A stretch of DNA of 64,000 bases from Phlebiopsis flavidoalba (lineage: Eukaryota; Basidiomycota; Agaricomycetes; Polyporales; Phanerochaetaceae): contig JAOCPU010000015.1 in assembly GCA_035772785.1 (NCBI GenBank), forward strand, positions 434,001 to 498,000. The letters are read 5' to 3'. The notes below the pieces were generated by a model, which saw only the letters and a list, made by a program, of their open reading frames with translations, was not told the DNA's origin and made no database searches. The position numbers and the translations under genes were made by a program. Positions 36,398-46,204 of the stretch are shown piece by piece. The number at the start of each line of letters is the position of its first letter. Position 1 is the stretch's first letter.

Positions 36398-38215
36398 ATG
36401 TCTCCCGCTCAGTCCAGCTCGGTGAGACACGCGTGGTGTAGGGATTCTAAGTCTCTATTCATTTAGCCAAGGTGCGTCTTCTACTTAGTATGGGATGCCT
36501 ACGCGCTGAAAACTCACCTAGGTGTCCTTCGCAGGACCATGAAAATGCCAGTCCGCAGACCTTGAGCGGCATATAGTCACTGGGATGAACTCTAACTCAG
36601 TTAGATTGACAAGATGGTCAGTCGTCGAGGAGCTAGGTACTCCTTGTAGGTTTGCGCACGGCATTGCGATTCGTTTGCAAAACAATTTCGTAACTGTATG
36701 CTCAGAAGGTGCGTTCCGACTTCCTCTCGAGGCACGCCGGTCGCTCACTTAGCAGAAAAAAGTCCGAGAAAATCCACGAGCATCGTACCGCTCTCTTCCA
36801 CAGCCAAACCTATACCGGACTCGTCCGCCCTTCTTGGCCTTATTGTCACGCAAGACGCGGAGTCGAGGCTCGTCGCAAAATTGCGCGCGGCCGTTACGAT
36901 CCTACTCAGTGTATCCAGCCGTCAACGTGAGCAAAATGCAGCTTTCGCACAGGCGGGGCGCCCTTCGTTCTTTCTGCCAGTCAACCGTTCCATACTCCCC
37001 CAGCGGTGATCCATCGCCCGCACGCGGGGGATCGGCGCGCCGCTATGTAGTTGTGTAGATCATGACTCTTCAGGATTTAGTTGCACTAACGACATGCAGC
37101 GTTTGATGCTGATATGGCAGCGATTATCATCTCCATCGTAAGCCGCGGTTCATAAGGCGACACTCGCTCAGCCTCGCACGGCCTCCAACCTTTTCCGGGA
37201 CGTTAGACAAGCATGCGTGCCACGCAGGAGAAGGTGTGGGTGCGTTGTGTTTGTTGAGGAATATGAATTGGTATAGTACTACGATCTCTCATGCATATGA
37301 TCATGCTGATCTTCAACCAGTGTCACACGTTTTGCATCGTAAATTTTTTAAGACCTCCGTCAATCCGGTACCAACAAGTATACTTTGCATCAAAACACAC
37401 TTTTTTCATGCAGGTCGTTGCTTTCGAAATACGCACGTCACCAGAGCGAGTCCCGGTAGGCGTCACTCAAGATAAGGAATTCGCAAAAAACGGACGTTGA
37501 ACAATCCATCGTAAATTGAAGGGAAAGAGACGGCCCTCGTTTCAAACGGCCCACGGACAATGGTTAGTCAACCGCAGTCCAGATATCGGAGTGATACATT
37601 GACTCTCAAGCCTTTTCCGTTCAGTTTTTACTATGCCTGCGTGACGATCATCGGAGCCTAGCAAGAAATTACCACAGCCGTATCTCTGTGTGTTGTCATT
37701 TCTGGATGGTGACACTCCTACTAAATCATTTAACAGTGCGTGTTGGACCTCAAGTACTACGTCATGCAAACCGATATTCACCCCCGGTCTCTCATGTACT
37801 TGGACCAACGCTATTGGAGAGGTTTCCACCGCATGGTCGAGCTCTCATCTCCCTCGCCAAAGGCACGCGGGACAATCCATCGTTGATGTCCAGATTGTGC
37901 AAAATCATTGAGATGGCGAAGCGACCATTGCCTTTCACTCGGGAGTTTTTCTCTATGCCGCGCCGTACCCGACAGGTGACGGCCCACGCTAGCGATATTG
38001 GGTTATAGCAACGCTCCGGTTTGCCGAACTATCTGGGACATGTTCTGACGGCTTTGTACTCCCAGTCAAGGCAAATAGGCTAGACACCCCTCCCCCCTTC
38101 GCAGACAGGGATTCGGGATGCTCTCACCCCCATGCGACATAGCCACCCCTTGTGCACTTCCTCTCGTACTCATCCAAAAGCTCACTTCCATTATCCACAG
38201 AAGTGGAAGCACCTA
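36398..38215 (+). pseudogene. VIT/VWA-related partner gene, copy 4 (frameshifted)
   Basis: ATGTCTCCCGCTCAG at about 36398 opens exon 1, which now holds an in-frame stop; the donor is CCAAG|GTGCGTC (about 36470). The segment STAKPIPDSSALLGLIV (about 36805) and AKLRAAVTILLSV follow. The VIT domain begins near 37200 and gives QVVAFEIRTSPE and RVPVGVTQDKEFAK (37410-37490), a good VIT signature. The exon end (ACAATG|GTTAGT) is at about 37560. The next exon reads MYLDQRYWRGFHRMVELSS (37790-37850). The metal-site region is IIHRSGST (about 38190), where His replaces the first Asp of the VWA D-x-S-G-S motif. If the base is correct, metal binding would be lost. Confidence 0.65.
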
Positions 38216-38219
38216 CCGC

Positions 38220-38490
38220 GCCCTTGCTCCGCACACGACGCGCTTTCAACTTGGTAGATATAACGCTGTATGTTGTTCTTCTTACTCGAGCTACTGCATC
38301 TTTTCTTATATCACACTTCAGCACGCCTGGGTGGCGTCCTCCTCAATGCATTCTGATCTTGTTATTGTACGGGCCATGACGTCGGACTTGCTCGACAGGT
38401 CTGCTAGTCATACTCTCATTTATTGAACACTAGGACCAAGTACGTCCTATAGTTATTTTACATCATTTTATGCTCATGCAACAGTACGAC
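38220..38490 (+). repeat. Array tail block (copy d5, shortened)
   Basis: Plus-strand text RATASFLISHFSTPGWRPPQ (about 38285-38345) matches the start of tail block d4. The GACCCCTCGCAGCCGCC part is missing, and the AT-rich end (TTTATGCTCATGCAACAGTACGACTGG) is retained next to HET copy 6. An internal deletion of the block is the simplest reading. Confidence 0.5.
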
Positions 38491-38514
38491 TGGTCTCGTG
38501 GCCCTGTTTTGTAG

Positions 38515-40659
38515 TCAGGAAAGCGTGGAAGGGGCAACGAAGAAACACGGTTTGTGTAGAAGAACAAGGTGCTTTGACATAAGGCCTAAACTCGACAACC
38601 TCTGCGTCCCGTACAGACTTCTCCCAATTGTAATTTTCTCCAGTGGAAGCATCCATTTAAGGCCACTCCGACCCTGAGGTTGCAGTTGTTGGGGTGATCC
38701 AGCTCGACATACTAGCCAGCTGTTATCCATCATACCCTCCGGCCAGAGTGAACTCTTCGTCGCCTGATTCCATGTTCACATACATAGTTAAGCTGAGCGT
38801 CACACGGGACCATCACGTGTGCGGACTGTTATACGATTGTTGTTGGATGTGGAGTCACGCGACACTGGCGTATGACCCACGCCTGGTGATACTAGAAGCA
38901 GAGGCCATCGTCCTCGATGGTCGTAGCGACCTGAAGGCGCAGGACTTCCAGGGTCTCCTCTCTGCCGGGACGCGAACCTCAATAGGGTGCTTTTCATTAG
39001 GTGACAGCCATGATGGCCACCAACTATTAGGGGTGTCGTGGGGCGAGATTGTGGGCTCTATTGCGCGAGGATAGGGCCAGCTAAAAGAGAAGGTCTTCTA
39101 CGTCATCCAGTTCTAGCATGGTCGCCACGTCGTTCCATGCATCTTCTGCTGTGCCATAGTCTTCTGAATATTTGCGACAGAATTCGGCCGTGCGGAGATA
39201 GGAGACCGCGGCAACCTGGTCGTATTCCTTTCTCTTTGCGAAGCCTGGTCGATTGCGGAACACACCTCTAGAAACTAGAGATGAGGCTAGCGAGACGGTT
39301 AACCGTCACTTCCAGTGTGGCGTCCAATTTCTGCATGAAGGTTTTGGCACCCATGGAAGAGATGATATCCTCGATGTTGGCGGTCAGGCCGCCCGGTAGC
39401 CAGTTCTCGTTCCGGTCTCCTGTACCGTCCACGAGCGATTCAACCAATGAAATTCTGACTTCGAGTCCAGACTGTCGCAGACTGAAAGGAAGGCCGAGGC
39501 CATTGAAGTAGGTAATGATTGTTTGGAATATGTCATGTTGGGCGGTAGACCCATCCCATCGCCGGTACATCATAACCCCATTCCTCCATACGCCCCCATT
39601 CCTTTTCTGGGCCATTGTCCTGTTCGTAGCAGAGCACATCGAGAAAGAACGATAACTCCGCGCCCATGTTGAGGCAGCTCGATACGGATGTGTGATCGAG
39701 GTGTGTCGTCGTCTTGGGATTCTAGAACGGGCCATTCGGCACAGTTGATATGAGCATATCTGCTTGATGTGATTTCCTGCCGATCCTTCTTTATCGCACG
39801 ACCCAGGCAGTGTGACAACGGCCCATACATTATCTGGGATCTCAGGAGATGTGTAGCCGGGTTCTCCGTGGGTCTATATACGCTATGACCGGATTGCTGT
39901 AGAGATCCCAGATACGGCGAGGGGGGTCCGAGTGCTGGGGGCTAACGGTGTAGTAGAATGACTCCGGATCTCCATCATAATCGCCAGTGTAATAGAGTGG
40001 ATTCCTAGGTGTCGTCTGGTCAAACGATGCATGTCGCCGCCAGGCGTGACCCCTGGGAGGAGGTGGCGGCCAACGGCCGGCGGCGCAATAGGCGTATGCC
40101 ATGCCAAAATCGTATTCCAGTCTCAGAAAGCTTTTCATCAACCCCTCGTACTTCAAGATTTAAACGGAACAGAGGTGCGTAGAGTGCTGTTAATCTCGGA
40201 TAGAAGACTTTCGGCAGTGAACTCTGTGGAAGGGTCGGTCTGCGAGCTCCGTGGGGCTATGCCATGCACGCACGTTGCTGCGATGGAATTGCTGCAGGGG
40301 GGGAATGTTACAATGTGAAGCGGGAAGCTATTTCGGGCGCAGGATGTACCGGGGTGATCGGCATCGCTATTTCTGTCTAGCGTACTGAGGCTCTGAAGCT
40401 GTCCTCAGCCAGGCAAAGGGGCGTTTCATGCGAGAACATTCCACTCACCTGTGTTCCAGAAGCAATCATCGCCCCACACAGCGTTGTCCGTCTCTCTACG
40501 ATACGTTCTCTTGCTTCGTCCTCGCCGCATGAGGGCACACGCCACGCCAATTGCGAAAGTCGGCAAGTGGAATGCATGTGCTCATTTCACCAACGAGAAT
40601 ATCGGGCACTGTCCTGTCCGTTAGAAACGAAGAAATGAGTCGATAACTAAAACGGACAT
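38515..40659 (-). pseudogene. HET-like protein gene, array copy 6 (frameshifted)
   Basis: The probable start ATG is at 40659, but extra bases disturb the usual MSFD opening (ATGTCCGTTTTAGTTATCGAC). Exon 1 ends LCGAMIASGTQ at a GTGAG donor (about 40450). YDFGMAYAYCAAG is near 40110, RRIWDLYSN and VIAYIDP near 39900, and the LCLRQ region near 39640 is broken by indels. The W-x-x-Q-E position is damaged (ESLVDGTGD, about 39430). YSEDYGTAEDAWNDVATML at 39120-39180 is a clean block shared with other copies. The C-terminus (38733-38515) contains NSWLVCRAG, MLPLEKITIGR and FFVAPSTLS before TGA. Confidence 0.7.
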
Positions 40660-41545
40660 GGTGTTGTAAGCAGAGAGAGAAAGACTACAAACCGGTATTG
40701 TGAGCATGGACAATACGGTCCCTCATATGCATGCCCTCCGACGCCTCATGTCTTCCCTTCGTGTCACCAGACGAGAGTCGGCCGTTTCCACATCTTGGAT
40801 ATATGGATAGAGAGCTATGCTTCTCTACATATTCTCGATTGATAGAGGTTTCAGGTCATGTCGCTGGTGACGCCATACTATGTCCATATGCATCTTGTAC
40901 CTTCCCACATCGCACGGAAGACCGTTGCGGCCCTCCAAGCTCAAGCTTCAGGCCTCACGAGTCGCAGCTTCGCTTTGGCTTCGCACAGTGCAACTCACCA
41001 GATCTTGCCTATTTACTGACTAGCCGATACCCGTGCTCCGCAGGGGGAATTATTGCATGTGAGAAGGGCGAATATTAATGCTACTGATGAGGATACTAAC
41101 CTACAATCATATCATATATGGTGCTATTGGTGGGGTGTACCAAGTGGCCGTGCTGACAAAACAGCACAATTGCTGCTACTTAAACCCACGATGACTGCCA
41201 AGGAGGGCTGGCCGCTGAAATGGGACTAACATAATGGAAAACGACGTCCGTAAGCGTCCGTGCAAGCGTTACCACTACCGTCACTCAAACGCGTTACGTC
41301 ACTCACGCCCTCACGGCGAGTGTCGCGCGGTAAGCGCCTTCCTCTTCCACTCTAGATCTCACCGCAACGGCCATGCATCAAACGCGCAAGACGGACGGTA
41401 TCGTGCGTACACAGCCCTAACTACCTAGAACAACTCTGCTGATTATGGAGGGACGTACTCAGGGCAATTCCGCTGGAACTCAAGCGATTGTCAACGACCG
41501 TGAAGGAGAGAAATGCCGGTATGCCTCGCGCTGTTCCCGTGTTCA
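40660..41545 (+). promoter_or_regulatory. Divergent promoter region with TTACGTCA site (HET6 / partner copy 5)
   Basis: TTACGTCA at 41294-41301 lies in AAACGCGTTACGTCACTCAC, and the leader block GCATCAAACGCGCAAGACGG begins at about 41376. A stretch near 40950 (CACGAGTCGCAGCTTCGC..GCACAGTGCAACTCACC) recurs near 49360, showing that further pieces of this region were copied. Confidence 0.6.
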
Positions 41546-42720
41546 CGATGCCCACTGCGGCGTGTCACCCGTCCAGCTTGTTCTGGTCGACTACGCGTGA
41601 CCACGGGCTTTCGAATCTTGATGCATCTGGTCAAAGTGTGTCCCCTGTTTTATGGCTTATAGGATGCCTAGGCTCGCTGAATGCTCACCAAGTGTCCCTT
41701 GGACCTTCGCAGGACCATACAACACCAGTGTGGAGAATTTGGGCGACGTATCGTCGTTGAATGAACCGTGATGCGTGTTTTGATCGAGAGAGGGGTGTTA
41801 GTTTTTGAGGAGCTAGACACTTCTCGTGAGGGCTTCTACCCAATACTACAACTGGACAAACAATACGGCAGCAACTCTGCACTCCAGGTGTGTTCCACTA
41901 CTTCTTCTCGAGGGTTGGTCGCTCACACAATGAAGACATGCTGAGAAACACTGTGGACATTTCATCTCTCTCTCCCGCAGCCAAGCCCACACCAGACCTC
42001 ATTCCGCCCCTTTCGGTCCCCATCTCGTTCGAAACACAGGACACGGGGCTCGACGCGAAGCTCCTGACGCGCGCGGCTGACGCAATCCTACTCTCAGCAC
42101 ATTTCCGACATGTAGTATATAGCAGTCAGTTCTCCTGGGGACGGGTGCTGGCTGGCTTCTTTTTCCGGGACAGGAAAATGGCCCCATACATTGCCGATTA
42201 CATAAATGCCCCGATGGCAACCCCTCGGCATTCGGGCAGCAGCGCACTTAGACGTCCAGGAGATGTCGGCCACCGCGTGCATTGTGCTTTGCACCGCCGG
42301 CGCGCATAGGGAGTAGGCCAAGATGGGTCGATTGTCTTGCTCACGCAACCTTTAGAAGTTAGCGTTATGCGGAAACTGTTGCGGTACAAGGTAAGTGAAG
42401 CCGTTTTGGGATGTCTATGGAGGCTGAGTACTAAATTCGTGCTGATATCGAACTCTTCAGGATACGTTGACGCAACCAACGGCACGTTGGTATCACTGAC
42501 ACGATGTTTTGGCCGCATCCGGCCACCAATTTTCTCGGGGGACGTTCCATCAGCTGTAGGACTCCGCGTTGGAGAAGAGAGAGGGCTTAGGTCCCGTTTT
42601 GTTGTCGAATCAGGATGGTATAGTACCACGAATGCTCATGGATGTAACCATCCTGATCTTCGGCTGGCGCTCTTGCAGAGTCAAACTAATTCAAACCTTC
42701 GTGAACCCGCGTAGTATCGC
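41546..42720 (+). pseudogene. VIT/VWA-related partner gene, copy 5 (5' part only)
   Basis: The exon-1 region CACCCGTCCAGCTTGTTCTGG (about 41565) lacks the ATG seen in copies 2 and 4. The next exon follows GCAG near 41711. A clean 139-codon frame (41890-42309) contains SPAAKPTPDLIPPLSVPISF, GLDAKLLTRAADAILLSAH and KMAPYIADYINAPMATP, the longest view of the unrecognised segment that precedes VIT in the array copies. The VIT start is visible as RPPIFSGDVPSA (about 42520) followed by a degraded strand region. The remaining VIT core and all of VWA are absent, and the copy joins the tail near 42725. Confidence 0.55.
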
Positions 42721-42724
42721 GTTG

Positions 42725-42840
42725 AACATTATTGTGTGGTATGAGATGGGCGCAGTCGGACTAATATCATTGTATATTCACGCGACATTATGCTCGTGTA
42801 ACAGTCTACATACTACGCCGAATTCGTCGTCTGACTACAC
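42725..42840 (+). repeat. Array tail block (copy d6, AT-rich end only)
   Basis: TTGAACATTATTGTGTGGTATGAG and CGCAGTCGGACTAATATCATTG match the ends of d3 and d4. It is followed within 30 bp by the stop of HET copy 7. Confidence 0.5.
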
Positions 42841-42863
42841 AAGTGGAATTCGTGCTATAGTAA

Positions 42864-45236
42864 TCAGGGAAGCGTGGAAGTGGCAACGAAGAAACACTGG
42901 GTATCTATAGTAAAACGAGACTCGTTTGACCGAGGCCTGACTGCAACAAACGCACAGCCTGACCTTTTTGTTCAAGTTATCTGACCAACGGTGATCTTCT
43001 CCAGTGCAAGCATCCTTTTCCGCTTGCGATCCCCAAGCACATTTATTATTTTGGAGTTCATGTGGGACCTTTCCAGCACGGCATACCCCACCCAGTTGAG
43101 ACAATCACCCACGCCGGCCAGAGTGAATTCTTCGTCGCCTGATTCCATTTTGACAGGCATGGTGAAGCCGAACGTCTTGTAGGCTCCGCTTTCCGTGAGT
43201 ACCACTATTTGCCCTTTGTCGGAGTGGACGCGACACCTCGGTAGAATGTATGCCTCGTGAGACTCGAGGTGAGGTGCGTTTGGTTCGCTACCCCTGAACA
43301 ACCGCATGACAAGCAGTCAATGCTCCGACGTGAAGCCTGTCCGCCCACAACTGCTCAGCGGAGAGATGATCGACTCGGTCGCGTGCATCATGTGAAGTCA
43401 GGCCAAGAGGGTACGAGCGTACGGATGGAACACGGCCAATAGGGTAGCTCATTAATGAAGTCCATGACGGCCACCATCTACGGTCGTCATAGCGTGTAGC
43501 CGGGGCTTCTATTGCGCGAGGATAGGGCCAGTGAATGAGGAGCTGTTGCAGGTTATGCCTAGATAGCGTGACAACCATGGCATCCCATGCGTCCTCCACC
43601 GAGCTGTACTCCTCTGAGTACGGGAGACAAGCTTCACGCTCACGCGTCAGAGAGGATATAGGAAGAGTGCGGCAACTGGTCGTATGGTTTCTTATCTGCA
43701 TAGCCTAGGTCGATTGCGGGAACACCTCTAGAAGATGAGCGAGGGAGATCTTTGAATTTATCTCTGGTGACAGCGGACTGTAGCGTTCAGCCGCTTCATG
43801 AACTCGGCACCCATGACCGAGAACACCTTCCGATGTTGGTAGTGAGGCCACCTGGGAGTACCAGTTCGAGCCAGCTTCTTTGTACCGTCCACGATCGGTG
43901 AGCCCAATGAAAGGCGATTCCATCTTCCGAGCGCCCGCATACTGAAAGGTGAGGCCGAGCCCCCACTGAAGTAGGTAACTACTGCCTGGTAGTACGCATG
44001 ATGGCGGTAGAGACCACCCCAGCGCCGGTACATCCTGGGCCATTCACGCCTACGCTGTTTCTGATTCCTTCCATTGTTCCATTGAATGTCGTAAGCAAGA
44101 GTGCACGTGATACCGTCAAGAACAAAAACGTATTCCGCGCCCATGAGGATTGGCAGCAGCTCGATACGAGATGTGCACACACGAGCGTTGTTGTCCTTTG
44201 GGATTGGAACGAGGCCACTAACGTCTCGGAACTTGAGTAGGTGTACAGCGATCAGGGTGGCGATCTTTGTTCCGTCCCGACCCAACTGTCGACACAGCCA
44301 TATGTTACATGCCTTGTGCTTGTATGACGTCCAGTATTCAGGGCTCATATGGTAGCCACTCCCTGTACGGAATAACCCGTTGCTGTAGGAGGTCCCATAT
44401 ACGGCGCGGCGGGGAAAAGTCATGTAGGCCGTTCTTTGTTTTGAGCTGTCGAGGCGAGATGCAGACAATGGTTGTAACCAGCCAGGATTTACTCGGTAAA
44501 GTTCACAGCTTCGAGGGAAACTGCATATGACCATGCCAAAAATCATATCTCTGTTATTTTAAAAACAAACTCCATCAATTTCTTTGCTTCGTCGTCAAAT
44601 GAAGTGCGGGAGCCAAGAATGCTGTTAATTTCGAGATGAAGGCTTCTGGCAGTGAACTGCGTGGAAGGCCGGTCTGCTAGCTTTGCTGGAATGGCGAGAC
44701 AACTGCGGTGCGGATCTGCTCGTAGGGGAATCGAGTGTGGGCCGGGGGAGCTTTGGGCGCAAAGTAAACAGTATACGCTTGGCCCACCGCGCCGTTTTGC
44801 GCCGGGGTGCTGAGAGGTTGACATGAGACTGGTATCAGCAAGGCCAGAAACTTTTACGCTGAAGACCGTATGACAGGACCTTTCTTCTTGAGGCATCAAC
44901 GTCCGCGCCCCCGGCAGCTCCCCCGGTCTCCCTATGACGGCCCGGGTGCCGAGTTTGCTCAGGTGCGCAGTGTTCTGAGGCTATCGTTAACAAGGCCAGA
45001 TCATCTTTTTGCTCAAAGATGTAAACCGACCTCTGTTCTTGAGAAGCATCATCCCCCCACAGCCTTGTCCCGCCTCCTTTCAACCAGTCGGTCTGATTCC
45101 TCTGACGGCCCCATGAAAATGGTCTCTGACCCAACTGTAGAATTCGGCAGGAAGATTCATCCGTGTGTCCACATCGCACGGGTAATTGGGGAGCACCTGC
45201 CCGTTGGAAAACGGAGAAAGTTGTCAAAAAAGACAT
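42864..45236 (-). pseudogene. HET-like protein gene, array copy 7 (frameshifted)
   Basis: Start ATG at 45236 (MSFLTTFSVF; one extra T distorts the usual MSFD-x-F). Exon 1 ends near 45030. A 262-codon frame (44546-43758) is open by chance across several compensating shifts: it passes PIPKDNN, RIELLPILMGAEYVFVLD, RREWPRMYRRWGG, YYQAVVTYFSGG and GAEFMKRLNATVRC. The LCLRQ cysteine block is replaced by shifted sequence. YSEEYSSVEDAWDAMVVTLS (43560-43620) and FGFTMPVKMESGDEEFTLAG (43105-43165) are intact. It ends with KITVGQ and TGA 42864. The copy is complete in extent but not in frame. Confidence 0.75.
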
Positions 45237-46170
45237 AGTGTTGGCCGCAAAGAAAGATGTGCTGGACTCACTGCGAGGATGGGCATGATTCACCTGACTT
45301 GACGCCTCGTCAGACTTCTCGATGTGATGTGTGGTGAAAACACAGCTCCCTCTGTTTGCATGCCTTTGGATATTTTGATGAAATGGATTACTTTCCTAGA
45401 AATTGTAGATTGATCTTCATAGTTACGTCAACGGCGACGCTCATGGTGTCTATGTGTCCTGTCCCTCCCACGTTAGACGGAAGACCATCACGGACTCCCT
45501 TCAGAGCTTCAACAACACTCCACGTAATGGCGGAGGAGGACCTCAACGCACCTGAGAATACGCGGTCGCGCCGCAGCGAAGAGTCGCGGTATTGCTACGT
45601 GCTCATAAGTAAGTAGTACTTGCAAAGTACTCACTGTCACTCCGCCAGTGAACCAGTGGCCATTACGTTACAGGGGGGGACGGTCTTGTGTATGGATGGT
45701 ATGGGTTGCGAATGCAGCGCTTGATGTAATTAAGCCATGAAGGAAGAGACTGTGAGATGAAGGCGGTGGTACTCCTTGCGCTTGGGAACACACGGCACTC
45801 ATTGTAACGACCGTCACGGTGCACAGCCGCGTCACGTACGCGTTACGTTTCACCTCTCCTGTGCGCGTAAGCGCCTGCCTCTTGTCACCGTGACCTTGTT
45901 ACTCAGCTCTTGCACCCTCCACCACCGGTACCGCAACGACACGTTAAAGCCATGTTTGAGCACACGAGAAAAGACCGAATATAAAATTCCTACACCCTCA
46001 CACAGGGATGACGAAGGCAAGTTAAGTATTCGACTTAGGATGTCAATAAATACTAACGGTATCGCATTGGCTGAGTGTTGCTCCGTGCTGTCATAGGGCT
46101 TGGTCAGACTGCCATCCTTGCGTTACTACACCTCATACTTCTATGATCACCTAGCCTACGATACATACAA
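45237..46170 (+). pseudogene. Collapsed unit: promoter and tail remnants with the partner gene deleted
   Basis: Only the two ends of the plus-strand half survive. CGCGTCACGTACGCGTTACGTTTCACC (45829-45855) and GTAAGCGCCTGCCTCTTG (45867 on) come from the promoter/leader region. GCATTGGCTGAGTGTTGC and GTCATAGGGCTTGGTCAGACTG (46060-46110) are the tail. VIT, VWA and the preceding segment are missing, which explains the short 3.2-kb spacing between HET copies 7 and 8. Confidence 0.5.
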
Positions 46171-46204
46171 AGGGCGCCTAGTTAATAACGCCCCCCCCAA
46201 ACGC

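Noticed and set aside
37735..37905. Fungal transcription-factor (Fungal_trans) domain in the plus-strand array gene, suggested by YLDQRYW
   Set aside because: Comparison with the orphan gene showed the segment to be the part of VIT after VLDLMD, followed by QMRGII; no Zn2Cys6 cluster is present.
43758..44546. 262-codon frame as an intact HET7 protein
   Set aside because: It stays open only because several shifts compensate; the LCLRQ and W-x-x-Q-E blocks are out of frame, so it is not an intact coding sequence.
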